Source: Rhodococcus spelaei
GTDB lineage: Bacteria; Actinomycetota; Actinomycetes; Mycobacteriales; Mycobacteriaceae
NCBI RefSeq assembly: GCF_006704125.1
Contig: NZ_VIGH01000001.1
Coordinates: 745,918-809,917, forward strand
Direction of reading: 5' to 3'
DNA: 64,000 nucleotides
Shown here: positions 19,137 to 27,688 of the stretch, one piece after another
Layout of the letters: every line of letters starts with the position of its first letter
Position numbering within the stretch: position 1 is the stretch's first letter
Translations under genes and position numbers: made by a program
Notes under the pieces: model-generated
The model's input: the letters and a program-made list of their open reading frames with translations, nothing else
Told to the model about the DNA's origin: nothing
Database searches by the model: none

Positions 19137-19763
19137 TCAGGCGATGGTGCCGATCAGTGCGTCGAGTGCGTCGGCGAGGCGCTCACACCAGGCGTCGGCG
19201 TCCTCGTAGCCGTGCGCGAGCCCCCGGATCATGGTGGCGGACAACAGGATGTCGAAAACCGTCTCCGCAGTGGTCTCGGCGTTCGCGCCTGCGGTAGGAA
19301 CCGCCTGCAGGATTCGCTCGACCAGCGCTGCGCGGACGGGTATCTCGGCGCGCTGCACGATGCGCTCGTGCACGCCGTCGTGATGGTGGTAGGCGGACAG
19401 CAGACCGGGGATCGCGGAGCGGGCGGCGGGGTGGGCGGTGCGGTCGAGGAACTTGTGGATCCACGCCAGCAGGTCGGCGCGCAGGTCGTCGGTCGCGGGC
19501 GGCAGGGGCACCTCGCCCCGTTGGAGGCCGAAGATCGCGTCCTCGATGATCATCTCGCGGGTGGCCCAGCGGCGGTAGATCGCGGGCGCGCTGACCTGCG
19601 CGCGGCGGGCGATCGCCTGAATGGTGGTCTTCTGGTAGCCGGCCTCGACGAGCAGGTCCACCGTCGCCTCCAGGACTGCCCGGTCGACTTGTGGGTCGCG
19701 TGGACGGCCGGGCCCGCTGGCCTCGACGGTGTGCTCGTGGGACGCCTTCACAGGGGCGGACAC
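19137..19763 (-). CDS. TetR-family transcriptional regulator
   Basis: 208-residue TetR-like regulator: GRPRD motif, HTH with TTIQAIARRAQVSAPAIYRRW, then a helical C-terminal domain. Target and ligand are unknown. The start is uncertain: GTG 19763 is used; an upstream TTG (19787) and a downstream GTG (19751) are alternatives and none has a clear ribosome-binding site. It is convergent with fadA6 and lies tail-side of the P450, so it does not obviously control a neighbour through a shared promoter. Confidence 0.8.
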   Translation of the reverse strand: MSAPVKASHEHTVEASGPGRPRDPQVDRAVLEATVDLLVEAGYQKTTIQAIARRAQVSAPAIYRRWATREMIIEDAIFGLQRGEVPLPPATDDLRADLLAWIHKFLDRTAHPAARSAIPGLLSAYHHHDGVHERIVQRAEIPVRAALVERILQAVPTAGANAETTAETVFDILLSATMIRGLAHGYEDADAWCERLADALDALIGTIA

Positions 19764-19821
19764 TACCGCAGGCGAGGTGCCGGCCAAGCGGGTCCGCGAC
19801 CTCCGGTATCTCCCTGTTACG

Positions 19822-21219
19822 TCACGGTCTACGGGTGAGTGTCACGTCGAACCGGGTTGGCATGAGCGTCAATCGCTCCTGGACCCGCAGTCGGTAGTCG
19901 GGGTCGCCTGCGATGTCGTAGCGATGCAGAACGGTGCCGAGGACGAGGACCGCCTCGTGCAACGCGAACTGGCGGCCGATGCACGCGCGCTCGCCGGTGC
20001 CGAACGGCTTGTAGACGTGGGCCGGTCGGGTCCGGACCCGTTCAGGCAGGAAGCGGTCGGGGTCGAACCGGTCCGGATCGGGGCCCCACACCGGATTTCG
20101 GTGCAGTGCCGGGATGAGCACGAGCATCCAGTCGCCCTCGCTCATCCGGTGCCTGCCGAGCAGCGTGGTGTCCCGTCTGGCCTCTCGCGCGTAGGCGGGA
20201 GCGGTGGGCCAGAGTCGGAGTGACTCGTCGAGGATCCGCCGGACGTACCGAAGCTTCGCGACCTGCTCGTAGGCGGGGCGGTGATCGCGTTCGGTGCCCC
20301 ACACGGCGTCCACTTCGGCCTGCGCCTCGGCGAGTACCTCGGGGTGCCGTGACAGGTAGTAGAGCGCGAACGAGAGTGCACCGGAAGTGGTTTCGTGACC
20401 CGCGACCAGGAAGGTGATGACCTGGTGGCGGATGGCGAGTTCGTCGATGCGGTTCGGGTCGTTCTCCCGCTCGGCCCGGAGCATCAGTTCGAGCAGGTCC
20501 TCGGGCGGGGCCTCGCTGCTGTCGCGGCGTGAGCGGATCACCTCGTCGACCACCTCGGCGAGGTAGGCGACGTCGGCCTCGTGCTGAGACCTCCGGCGGC
20601 CCAGGGTGAGTCGGCCGATCGGGGAGGCCATCAGCTGGGCGTGGGAGAGTGCGCGGACCATGGCCTCGACGAACGGGTGGGGCCGGTCCCGCTCGAACGA
20701 GTCGAACGAGTAGCTGAAGCCGGCGCGGCCGATGGTCTCGAGCGTCAGTTTGGTCATGTCGGTCGAGACGTCCACCCGCGCTGTCGGTTCGAGCCGGCGG
20801 TCCCAGTGCTGCGTCAATTCGCCCGCGACGTCGACCATCGTCTCGTGGTACGAGCGCATCGCACTCTTGGTGAACGCGGGCATCAACAATTCGTGTCCAC
20901 GCCGCCAGTTCGGCTCCTCGGAGTACGCGGTGAACAGACCGTCGCCCGCGATGCCGCGGAGCGCGGCGACCGCAGGGGCGAGGTGCTTGCGGAATCGTGT
21001 CTCGTCGCCGAGTTCGGCGACGATGTCGGGGTCCGAGACGAGGACGAAGCGCGTGCCGAGGACCTTCCTCTCGAAGATCGGCCCGAGTTCGGCCGCGTAG
21101 CGCATCGAATCCTGAACGGGCGTACGCGGATTGACGCCGATCACGTCACCGAGGACGGGTAGTCGTCTGCGCGGATGCGGAATGTCGAGCTGGCCGGTCG
21201 ACAGCAGGTCCACGCTCAT
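19822..21219 (-). CDS. Orphan P450 resembling the BM3 (CYP102) heme domain
   Basis: 465-residue P450. It strongly resembles the heme domain of CYP102A1: GDGLFTAYSEEPNWRRGHELLMPAF, TLETIGRAGFSYSFDSFERD followed by PHPF, the I-helix AGHETTSG, ExxR in DESLRLWP and the heme loop PFGTGERACIGRQFALHEA. In CYP102 enzymes this domain is fused to a diflavin reductase; here it ends normally with no reductase encoded nearby. A fatty-acid-type substrate is suggested by family only. ATG 21219 is chosen because GGAGAGG lies 5 nt upstream; an ATG at 21234 would add five residues. A divergent TetR gene and tandem repeats control the shared promoter. Confidence 0.85.
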   Translation of the reverse strand: MSVDLLSTGQLDIPHPRRRLPVLGDVIGVNPRTPVQDSMRYAAELGPIFERKVLGTRFVLVSDPDIVAELGDETRFRKHLAPAVAALRGIAGDGLFTAYSEEPNWRRGHELLMPAFTKSAMRSYHETMVDVAGELTQHWDRRLEPTARVDVSTDMTKLTLETIGRAGFSYSFDSFERDRPHPFVEAMVRALSHAQLMASPIGRLTLGRRRSQHEADVAYLAEVVDEVIRSRRDSSEAPPEDLLELMLRAERENDPNRIDELAIRHQVITFLVAGHETTSGALSFALYYLSRHPEVLAEAQAEVDAVWGTERDHRPAYEQVAKLRYVRRILDESLRLWPTAPAYAREARRDTTLLGRHRMSEGDWMLVLIPALHRNPVWGPDPDRFDPDRFLPERVRTRPAHVYKPFGTGERACIGRQFALHEAVLVLGTVLHRYDIAGDPDYRLRVQERLTLMPTRFDVTLTRRP

Positions 21220-21233
21220 GTCAGCCTCTCCCA

Positions 21234-21288
21234 TACTGAACTCGTGTCTAGTAAGGCAACGTACCGCTTACTGAACCCGTGTCAAGTA
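21234..21288. promoter_or_regulatory. Tandem 20-bp operator repeats between P450 and TetR gene
   Basis: Two near-identical copies, 21234-21253 (TACTGAACTCGTGTCTAGTA) and 21269-21288 (TACTGAACCCGTGTCAAGTA), are offset by 35 bp. Each is an imperfect palindrome with TACT/AGTA ends. They are likely TetR operators. Confidence 0.65.
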
Positions 21289-21300
21289 GTCTGGGGAATC

Positions 21301-21927
21301 ATGACGGAATCACGTCGTCGACTGGCCCCCGAGCAGCGCCGGGCGCAGCTGCTCGACATCGGTGCCCGCCTGTTCGCCGATCGCCCGTACGACGAGGTGT
21401 GGATCGAGGAAGTTGCAGAACTTGCGGGGGTCTCGCGCGGGCTGATGTACCACTACTTCCCGAACAAACGTGACTTCTTCGCGGCGATCGTGCAGCGCGC
21501 GGCGGACGGGTTGGTCGAGGCCACGACGCCGGACCCCGCGCTGCCGGTGCTCGAGCAGGTGGTGGCAGGCCTGGATGCCTATCTCGACCACTTCGCGGCG
21601 AACGGACACGGAATCCGCGCGGTCAACCAGGGTGCCCTGTCGGCGGACGCCGGCATCCGGGCCATCGTGGAGCGCGAGATCGACGCCCAGCAGCGCCGGA
21701 TCCTCGACGCGATCGACCTCGACCCGTCGGAAGTCGAGGTCGCCGCCATGGCGGTGCACGGCTGGCTCGCCTTCGTGCGTGCCACCTGCCTGGACTGGCT
21801 CGATCATCCTGCGGTGCCGGCGGAGGCGCTGCGTGAGCTGTGCTTGCGCACCCTGGCGGGAGCCCTGGCGCCGTACGTCGATCTGGGCATCGAACAGGGC
21901 TCGCAGGCCCCGGCGATTCGGGGCTAG
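21301..21927 (+). CDS. TetR-family regulator divergent from the orphan P450
   Basis: 208-residue TetR regulator. The HTH spans about residues 12-60 (RRAQLLDIGARLFADRP, VAELAGVSRGLMYHYFPNKRDF). It starts at ATG 21301; a TAGTCT hexamer 14 nt upstream suggests a nearly leaderless mRNA. The gene is divergent from the BM3-like P450 across tandem operator-like repeats, so it probably represses the P450 and itself. By analogy with other TetR/P450 pairs a fatty-acid or lipophilic effector is possible; this is inference. Confidence 0.85.
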   Translation: MTESRRRLAPEQRRAQLLDIGARLFADRPYDEVWIEEVAELAGVSRGLMYHYFPNKRDFFAAIVQRAADGLVEATTPDPALPVLEQVVAGLDAYLDHFAANGHGIRAVNQGALSADAGIRAIVEREIDAQQRRILDAIDLDPSEVEVAAMAVHGWLAFVRATCLDWLDHPAVPAEALRELCLRTLAGALAPYVDLGIEQGSQAPAIRG

Positions 21928-21936
21928 TGTCGGGGC

Positions 21937-22212
21937 ATGTGCCGAAACATCACCGAGCTGCGCGGACTCGAGCCGGCCGCCACGGCGGAGGAGATCGAGG
22001 CCGCTGCCCGTCAGTACGTCCGGAAGGTGAGCGGGATCCAGAAGCTCTCCGACGCCAACCGGGAGGCATTCGAGAAGGCGGTCGAGGAGGTCACGGCAAC
22101 CACCGCCGAGCTGCTGGCGGCGCTACCACCTCGCCGGCAGCCGCCGCAGACGGTGCCGCCGCTGCGCAGACCCGAGGTCCGCGCCCGCATCTCCGCCGCT
22201 GCAAACGGGTGA
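21937..22212 (+). CDS. DUF2277 protein
   Basis: 91-residue protein that begins MCRNIxxLRxLEPAAT, then AAARQYVRKVSG and EAFEKAVEEVT, the pattern of the DUF2277 family. Function is unknown. It lies 9 bp downstream of the TetR gene and is probably co-transcribed. Its C-terminus is Pro/Arg-rich. The stop falls inside the first bases of a hairpin terminator. Confidence 0.8.
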   Translation: MCRNITELRGLEPAATAEEIEAAARQYVRKVSGIQKLSDANREAFEKAVEEVTATTAELLAALPPRRQPPQTVPPLRRPEVRARISAAANG

Positions 22213-22256
22213 GGGGAACCTTCAACCGGTCAGGCCGATTGAAGGTTCCCCTCACC
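22208..22256. terminator. Hairpin between DUF2277 gene and ipdC
   Basis: 18-bp arms GGTGAGGGGAACCTTCAA / TTGAAGGTTCCCCTCACC between convergent genes. Confidence 0.8.
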
Positions 22257-22275
22257 ACGTGTGGGAATGTGCGCG

Positions 22276-23343
22276 TCAGGCCTTGAAGGCTCCGAGCGCG
22301 TCGATCCGCTTCACGGCGTCGGCCATGATCCGGTCGATCAGCTCCTGGCAGCTGGGCAGGTCGTCGATCATGCCGACCACCTGACCGGACGCCAGCACGC
22401 CCGCCTCGGTGTTGCCCTCGACCAGGCCGGCCTTGAGCAGCATCGGGGTGTTGGCGGCCATGATGATCTGCTGCACGGTGCGGTCGCCGGAGCGCTTCAT
22501 CGCCAGGCCGTCCTTGGCGAGCGTTGACCACTTCATACCGGTCATCGCCTTGAACTTCATCGCGTTCTTCGTCGCCGCGAGCAGTCCCCTGGCATAGCTG
22601 GACTTCTCCAGGCTGTTCACCAGGTCGGTGTTGAGCACCCGATGCGGCATGCCGTCGACCTTGCGCGAGACGGTGGTGTCCGTCAGGCCGCGCTTGAGGT
22701 ACTCCTGCTTGACCGAGTCCGGCACCGCGGAATCGCTCGTGAGCAGGAAGCGGGTGCCCATCGCCACGCCCGCGGCGCCGTACGACAGCGCTGCGGCCAG
22801 GCCGCGACCGTCGAAGAAGCCACCGCCGGCGATCACCGGGATGTCGACCGCGTCCAGCACCGAGGGCAGCAGCAGCGTCGTCGCGACGCCACCGGTGTGC
22901 CCGCCGCCCTCGCCGCCCTGCACGACGACCGCGTCCGCGCCCCAGGACGCGACCTTGACCGCATGCTTGGCGGCACCGATCGACGGGACCACGACGATGC
23001 CGTTGTCCTTGAGCTTGGCGATCAGGTCCTTTTTCGGCGCCAACGCGAAGGAGGCGACCTTGACACCCTCGCGAATCAGCAGGTCGCACCGCTGCCCGGC
23101 GTCCGATGCGTCGGCGCGCATGTTGACGCCGAACGGCTTGTCGGTGAGCTGCTTGGTCTTCTTGATCGCGACCTCGAGCTCGTCGTAGGTCATCGTCGCC
23201 GACGCGAGGATGCCCAGACCGCCGGCGTTGCAGGTGGCCGCGGTCAGGCGCGGACCCGAGACCCAGCCCATGCCGGTCTGCACGATCGGGTGATCGATGC
23301 CGACCAGTTCGGTCAGCGGGGTGCGGAGGACCTGCGCGCTCAC
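22276..23343 (-). CDS. ipdC: Flavin oxidoreductase IpdC
   Basis: 355-residue FMN-binding TIM-barrel protein of the nitronate monooxygenase/2-nitropropane dioxygenase-like family. IpdC (Rv3553) is required for C/D-ring degradation. Motifs are PIVQTGMGWVSGP at the start, GGLGILAS, QGGEGGGHTG (phosphate/FMN loop) and PVIAGGGFFDGRGLAAAL. GTG 23343 overlaps the ipdB stop (GTGA). It is the last gene of the echA20-ipdA-ipdB-ipdC operon. Confidence 0.9.
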   Translation of the reverse strand: MSAQVLRTPLTELVGIDHPIVQTGMGWVSGPRLTAATCNAGGLGILASATMTYDELEVAIKKTKQLTDKPFGVNMRADASDAGQRCDLLIREGVKVASFALAPKKDLIAKLKDNGIVVVPSIGAAKHAVKVASWGADAVVVQGGEGGGHTGGVATTLLLPSVLDAVDIPVIAGGGFFDGRGLAAALSYGAAGVAMGTRFLLTSDSAVPDSVKQEYLKRGLTDTTVSRKVDGMPHRVLNTDLVNSLEKSSYARGLLAATKNAMKFKAMTGMKWSTLAKDGLAMKRSGDRTVQQIIMAANTPMLLKAGLVEGNTEAGVLASGQVVGMIDDLPSCQELIDRIMADAVKRIDALGAFKA

Positions 23344-24098
23344 GCCGAGACCTCGCGGTCGCGGAAGCTCTTCGGGTCGAGCACCTCGCGGATGATGCGC
23401 AGCTCCTCGGCGGTCGGCTCGCGAGTGACACCCGCCTCGGCGAGGCCGGCGACCTCGAAGGAGGTGTTCTCGGCGACCTCGTCGGCGGTGACGCCCGGGT
23501 GCAGGGTCAGCGCGCGGAAGGTGCGGCCCGGCCCACCGAAGTCGAAGACGCCGAGGTTGGTGACGACGCGGTACACACCGAGGTACTTGTACGCCGGGTT
23601 CTCCGGATCGACCTTGTCGTAGCCGACGCCGGAGACGACGTCGACCTGGTCGCAGAAGACGCGCGAGGTGTGCTTGCCGACCCAGTAGCTGGTGGCGTGG
23701 TTGATCGTGTTGCCCGGGGCGCCACGGACACCGAACATCTGGCGCTTCGGCTGCTGCAGCGGGCCGAAGGCGGACAGGTTCTGGTTGCCGTGCTTGTCGA
23801 TCTGGTTGGCGCCCATGACGACGTGGCGGCGACCGGAGGCGACGACGTCGAACACCTTGCGGAACGGCATCCAGCCCTCGATCGCGCCCTTGGCGCCGAC
23901 GGCGGGGGTGTCGGCGAAGATCAGCGCCTCGCCGTCGGTGATGAGCAGGTCCGGCTCGGTGGTGAGCCGGGCCAGGCGGGCACCGATCTGCGACATCGTC
24001 GACATCGGGCTGGCCATGATCTCGCCCGCGCCGGCGAAGAGGTCGGCGCACGCGATCGCGCAGTACTCTGCGCGGGTGACGGTCTCGGTGGAGGTCAT
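23340..24098 (-). CDS. ipdB: COCHEA-CoA hydrolase beta subunit IpdB
   Basis: 252-residue CoA-transferase-fold protein, beta subunit of IpdAB, the hydrolase that opens the last carbocyclic ring of the steroid nucleus. Conserved segments include ADLFAGAGEIMASPMST, ITDGEALIFADTP, VVMGANQIDKHGNQN and VFDFGGPGRTFRAL. ATG 24098 overlaps the ipdA stop (ATGA) and its stop overlaps ipdC, as expected for a stoichiometric complex. Identity rests on the pairing with ipdA and the operon. Confidence 0.92.
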   Translation of the reverse strand: MTSTETVTRAEYCAIACADLFAGAGEIMASPMSTMSQIGARLARLTTEPDLLITDGEALIFADTPAVGAKGAIEGWMPFRKVFDVVASGRRHVVMGANQIDKHGNQNLSAFGPLQQPKRQMFGVRGAPGNTINHATSYWVGKHTSRVFCDQVDVVSGVGYDKVDPENPAYKYLGVYRVVTNLGVFDFGGPGRTFRALTLHPGVTADEVAENTSFEVAGLAEAGVTREPTAEELRIIREVLDPKSFRDREVSA

Positions 24099-24976
24099 GC
24101 CTGCTCCTCTGCGAACTTCTTGACGGCGGCCTGGTAGTCGTCCTCGGAACCGGACAGGAAGCGGTCCACGAAGGCCTGCCAGGACTCGGGGGTCTTGGCG
24201 GCCTCGGCGTAGTGCCGCTGGAACTTCTCGTCCCGGCCGTAGGACTCGCCGGCGAGGGTGAAGTGCGCGCCGTTCGGGGCCTCGACCACGGCGTCGACCA
24301 TCATGCGGTTGACGATCAGCTGCTGCAGCGGCACCTCCTTGACCAGCTGCTCGGTCTCGACGACCTGCTCGACCGAGAGGTAGCGCTTCTCGGCGGCCAT
24401 CAGGTACAGGTCGTCGAAGTAGGGGTCCACGCCCTGGTAGCCGGCATTGCCGCGGGCGTCGCCGATGTTCAGGTGCACGAACGCCGCGTCCAGGTTGAGC
24501 GCCGGCATCGCGATCAGGGTCTCGGGCTTGCCGGACTCGTCGGCGTACGGGGAGGTGACGGTCTTGAGCTCGTCGCCCCAGAAGTTCTGCACGTCCGAGC
24601 CGAGGCCGGCGCGGATCGGCAGGAACGGCAGGCGCGCGGCGGCGGCCTCGAGGCCGCACTTGACCATGCCCTCGTCCATCTCGCGGACCTCGATCTCGCC
24701 GGCCGTGCGGGCCTTCGCGAACCACGGGTCGTAGAACGGCGCCGAGTCGAGCGAGACGAAGCCGTAGTAGGCCTTCTTGACCTTGCCCGCCGAGCACAGC
24801 AGGCCCAGGTCGGGTCCGCCGTAGGTGACGACGGTCAGGTCCTTGACGTCCGAGCGCAGGATCGCGCGGACGAACGCCATCGGCTTGCGGCGCGAGCCCC
24901 AGCCGCCGAGGCCGATGGTCATGCCGCTGCGCAGTTCGCCGACGACCTCGTCGAGCGACTTCCTCTTGTCAGCCAT
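24095..24976 (-). CDS. ipdA: COCHEA-CoA hydrolase alpha subunit IpdA
   Basis: 293-residue CoA-transferase-fold alpha subunit of IpdAB. Recognisable blocks are MTIGLGGWGSRRKPMAFVRAI (residues 19-39), DLTVVTYGGPDLGLLCSAGK, YYGFVSLDSAPFYDPWF and REMDEGMVKCGL. The enzyme hydrolyses a C-C bond of a cyclohexenone CoA thioester rather than transferring CoA. The ATG start is 14 bp after the echA20 stop. Confidence 0.93.
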   Translation of the reverse strand: MADKRKSLDEVVGELRSGMTIGLGGWGSRRKPMAFVRAILRSDVKDLTVVTYGGPDLGLLCSAGKVKKAYYGFVSLDSAPFYDPWFAKARTAGEIEVREMDEGMVKCGLEAAAARLPFLPIRAGLGSDVQNFWGDELKTVTSPYADESGKPETLIAMPALNLDAAFVHLNIGDARGNAGYQGVDPYFDDLYLMAAEKRYLSVEQVVETEQLVKEVPLQQLIVNRMMVDAVVEAPNGAHFTLAGESYGRDEKFQRHYAEAAKTPESWQAFVDRFLSGSEDDYQAAVKKFAEEQA

Positions 24977-24990
24977 TCTCAGTTCACTCC

Positions 24991-25752
24991 CTACTTGTTC
25001 GCGCGCGGCTTGCCGGTGGCGACGAACTCGTCGCGGTGCTCGTCGGCGACGCCGGCGAGGTTCAGTTCGAACGTGAAGCCCTGCTCGATCCGGTAGCTGG
25101 TGTGCACGTCCATCACGTCGATGCGGTTGATGGCTTCCTTGGCGCGCCGGATGACCCGGGTGTCCTTGGCGGCGATCTCGCCGGCGATCTTCAGTGCGCA
25201 GGCGTCGAGTTCGGCGCGCGGGACCACGTCGTACACGGAACCGAAGTGCTTGAGGGTCTGGGCGTCGACGTTCTTCGCCGTGTAGTACAGCGTCCGCATC
25301 ATGTGCTGGGGGACCAGGCGCGCGAGGTGCGTGGCCGCACCGAGGGCGCCGCGGTCGACCTCGGGCAGGCCGAAGATCGCGTCGTCGGACGCGACGATGA
25401 CGTCCGCATTGCCGACCAGGCCGATGCCGCCGCCGACGCAGAAGCCGTTGACGGCGACCACGACGGGAACCTCGCAGTCGTACACCGCGGAGAAGGCCGC
25501 AGCGCAGCCGCGGTTGGCCTCGATCAGCGCGCCGTGACCCTCGGTGGCCTGCATTTCCTTGATGTCGACGCCGGCGTTGAAGCCGCGGCCCTCGGCTCGC
25601 AGGATCACCACGTGGGTGCTCTGGTCCTTGCCGGCCTCGCGGATGGCATCAGCCAGTTCGAACCACCCCTTCGAGGGGATGGCGTTCACAGGCGGGTAGT
25701 CGACGGTGACCGTGGTGATGCCGGACCCGTCGGATTTGGAGGTGATTCCCAT
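24991..25752 (-). CDS. echA20: Crotonase-family ring hydrolase EchA20
   Basis: 253-residue crotonase-fold protein. In M. tuberculosis EchA20 opens ring D of the HIP-derived dione CoA thioester hydrolytically. Motifs are RAEGRGFNAGVDIKEM and VNGFCVGGGIGLVGNAD (oxyanion hole) and LPEVDRGALGAATHL. ATG 25752 has AAGGA 6 nt upstream. It is the first gene of the ipd operon; a KstR2-like palindrome lies 26 bp upstream and faces a divergent SDR pair. Confidence 0.9.
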   Translation of the reverse strand: MGITSKSDGSGITTVTVDYPPVNAIPSKGWFELADAIREAGKDQSTHVVILRAEGRGFNAGVDIKEMQATEGHGALIEANRGCAAAFSAVYDCEVPVVVAVNGFCVGGGIGLVGNADVIVASDDAIFGLPEVDRGALGAATHLARLVPQHMMRTLYYTAKNVDAQTLKHFGSVYDVVPRAELDACALKIAGEIAAKDTRVIRRAKEAINRIDVMDVHTSYRIEQGFTFELNLAGVADEHRDEFVATGKPRANK

Positions 25753-25777
25753 CGTGTTTCCTTAGGTAGGTCGCCAA

Positions 25778-25795
25778 ACCAAGCGATTGCTTGGT
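25778..25795. promoter_or_regulatory. KstR2-like operator, echA20/SDR divergent promoter
   Basis: Perfect 18-bp palindrome ACCAAGCGATTGCTTGGT. Its first 14 bases match ANCAAGNNCTTGNT with one mismatch (ATTG for CTTG), and the arms are spaced 4 bp further apart than in the two full KstR2-type sites. Confidence 0.65.
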
Positions 25796-25907
25796 AAGTT
25801 AGCACACCTGCGGGTCGAGCTGGAGTTCGTTCACGTGTGGACGGGCAGCGCCCTCGACCGCAGAGAATCCCTGACCCGCGGGGAATCTTCAGGCAGCGGA
25901 GGTACTG

Positions 25908-26696
25908 GTGGATCTAGGTCTGGGCGGCAACGTCGTGCTCGTCACCGGCGGCGTGCGAGGGGTCGGTGCCGGCATCAGCCGTGCCTTCCTGCGCGCCGGC
26001 GCCACGGTGGTGACCTGCGCACGGCGGCCCGCCGACGAGCCGATCGAGGTGGACGGACGCGGCGTCGAGTTCATTGCATGCGACGTCCGCGATCCCGAGC
26101 AGGTGCAGGCGATGGTCGACCAGATCGTCGAACGGCACGGCCGGCTCGACACCGTCGTCAACAATGCCGGTGGCGCACCCTACGCACTCGCCGCCGACGC
26201 GAGCCCGCGCTTCCACTCGAAGATCGTGGAGCTGAATCTGCTCGCGCCGCTGCTCATCTCGCAGGTCGGGAATGCCGTCATGCAGAAGCAGGACGGCGGC
26301 GGCTCGATCGTGATGGTCTCGAGCGTCAGCGGCGGCAGGCCCTCGCCGGGCACCGCGGCGTACGGTGCGGCGAAGGCAGGCATCGACAGCCTGTCGACGA
26401 GCCTCGCGGTGGAGTGGGCGCCGAAGGTCCGGGTCAACTCGATCGTCGTCGGCCTCGTCGAGACCGAGCAGTCGGGCCTGCACTACGGCGGGCCCGAGGG
26501 TGTCGCGGCGGTCGGCGAGACGGTCCCGCTGGGCAGGATGGCGCGGCCCGAGGACATCGGCAACAGTGCGATCTTCCTGGCATCCCCACTGGCGTCGTAT
26601 GTCAGCGGTTCGACCCTGACCGTGCACGGTGGCGGTGAACGCCCGGCCTTCCTGGCTGCGGCGGACGCGGAAACTTCGAACAATGCAGCAAGTTAA
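25908..26696 (+). CDS. SDR (Rv3549c-like)
   Basis: 262-residue SDR with VTGGVRGVGAG, NNAGGAPY, SIVMVSSVSGG, YGAAK and a C-terminal TVHGGGERP. All catalytic residues are present. GTG 25908 has GGAGG 5 nt upstream. It is divergent from echA20 across the KstR2-like palindrome, the position of Rv3549c relative to echA20 in M. tuberculosis. A steroid-ring or side-chain hydroxyacyl substrate is likely but not identified. The leader is about 100 nt if TAAGTT at 25795-25800 is the -10. Confidence 0.84.
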   Translation: MDLGLGGNVVLVTGGVRGVGAGISRAFLRAGATVVTCARRPADEPIEVDGRGVEFIACDVRDPEQVQAMVDQIVERHGRLDTVVNNAGGAPYALAADASPRFHSKIVELNLLAPLLISQVGNAVMQKQDGGGSIVMVSSVSGGRPSPGTAAYGAAKAGIDSLSTSLAVEWAPKVRVNSIVVGLVETEQSGLHYGGPEGVAAVGETVPLGRMARPEDIGNSAIFLASPLASYVSGSTLTVHGGGERPAFLAAADAETSNNAAS

Positions 26697-26705
26697 GGAG
26701 AACAA

Positions 26706-27620
26706 GTGAGCGGACTGGTAGACGGTCGCGTCGTCATCGTGACGGGCGCGGGCCGCGGCATCGGGCGGGCGCACGCGCTGGCTTTCGCGGCCGAGGGCGC
26801 GAAGGTCGTCGTCAACGACATCGGCGTCGGCGGAGACGGCTCGGCGACCGGTGAGAGCCCCGGCGAGCAGGTCGTGGCGGAGATCATCGCCGCCGGTGGC
26901 CAGGCGGTCGTGAACGGCGACGACGTCGCCGACTGGGACGGCGCGCAGAACCTGATCAAGACGGCCATCGACAACTTCGGCGGCCTCGACGTGCTGGTCA
27001 ACAACGCGGGCTTCCTGCGCGACCGCATGCTCGTCGGGATGGCAGAGGAGGAGTGGGACGCGGTGATCCGCGTGCACCTCAAGGGTCACTTCGCGCCGCT
27101 GCGGCACGCCGCCGCCTACTGGCGCGCCGAGTCCAAGGCCGGACGTCCGGTGGACGCCCGCATCATCAACACCAGTTCGGGCGCGGGCCTGCAGGGCTCC
27201 ATCGGCCAGGGCAACTACGCGGCGGCCAAGGCCGGCATCGCGGAGATGACCATCCAGGCCGCCGCCGAACTGAAGAACTACGGCGTCTCGGTGAACGCGA
27301 TCGCCCCCGCGGCTCGCACCCGCATGACCGTGGGCGCCGGCGGTGCGATGGCCGAGTCGATGGCCGCGCCGGAGGAGGGCTTCGACGCGATGGCGCCGGA
27401 GAACATCTCCCCGCTCGTCGTGTGGCTGGGCTCGACCGAGTCGAAGGCCGTCAGCGGCCGGGTGTTCGAGGTCGAGGGCGGCAAGATCACGGTCGCCGAG
27501 GGCTGGCGCCACGGACCGTCCCAGGACAAGGGTGACCGCTGGGATCCGAAGGAGCTCGGTCCCGTCGTCGCGGGTCTGCTCGAGAAGGCGGAGACGCCGA
27601 CCCCGGTCTACGGGGCGTAG
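26706..27620 (+). CDS. SDR (Rv3548c-like)
   Basis: 304-residue SDR of the type related to the N-terminal domain of peroxisomal multifunctional enzyme 2: VTGAGRGIGRAHA, VVVNDIGVGGDG, NNAGFLRDRM, NTSSGAGLQG and YAAAK, with a C-terminal extension of about 50 residues. GTG 26706 has AAGGAG upstream and lies 9 bp after the previous gene, so the two SDRs form an operon. Probably a beta-hydroxyacyl-CoA dehydrogenase; the substrate is inferred only from location. Confidence 0.85.
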   Translation: MSGLVDGRVVIVTGAGRGIGRAHALAFAAEGAKVVVNDIGVGGDGSATGESPGEQVVAEIIAAGGQAVVNGDDVADWDGAQNLIKTAIDNFGGLDVLVNNAGFLRDRMLVGMAEEEWDAVIRVHLKGHFAPLRHAAAYWRAESKAGRPVDARIINTSSGAGLQGSIGQGNYAAAKAGIAEMTIQAAAELKNYGVSVNAIAPAARTRMTVGAGGAMAESMAAPEEGFDAMAPENISPLVVWLGSTESKAVSGRVFEVEGGKITVAEGWRHGPSQDKGDRWDPKELGPVVAGLLEKAETPTPVYGA

Positions 27621-27631
27621 GCAGCTCCGCT

Positions 27632-27679
27632 GCCCGTGAGTCCTTCCGGCCCGTAGGTGGACCGGAAGGACTCACGGGC
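27632..27679. terminator. Long palindrome after the SDR pair (family member 3)
   Basis: Arms GCCCGTGAGTCCTTCCGG / CCGGAAGGACTCACGGGC (18 bp, perfect), the same sequence family as 15274-15321 and 16405-16452. Positioned as a terminator between convergent genes. Confidence 0.8.
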
Positions 27680-27688
27680 GTCCGGTGC

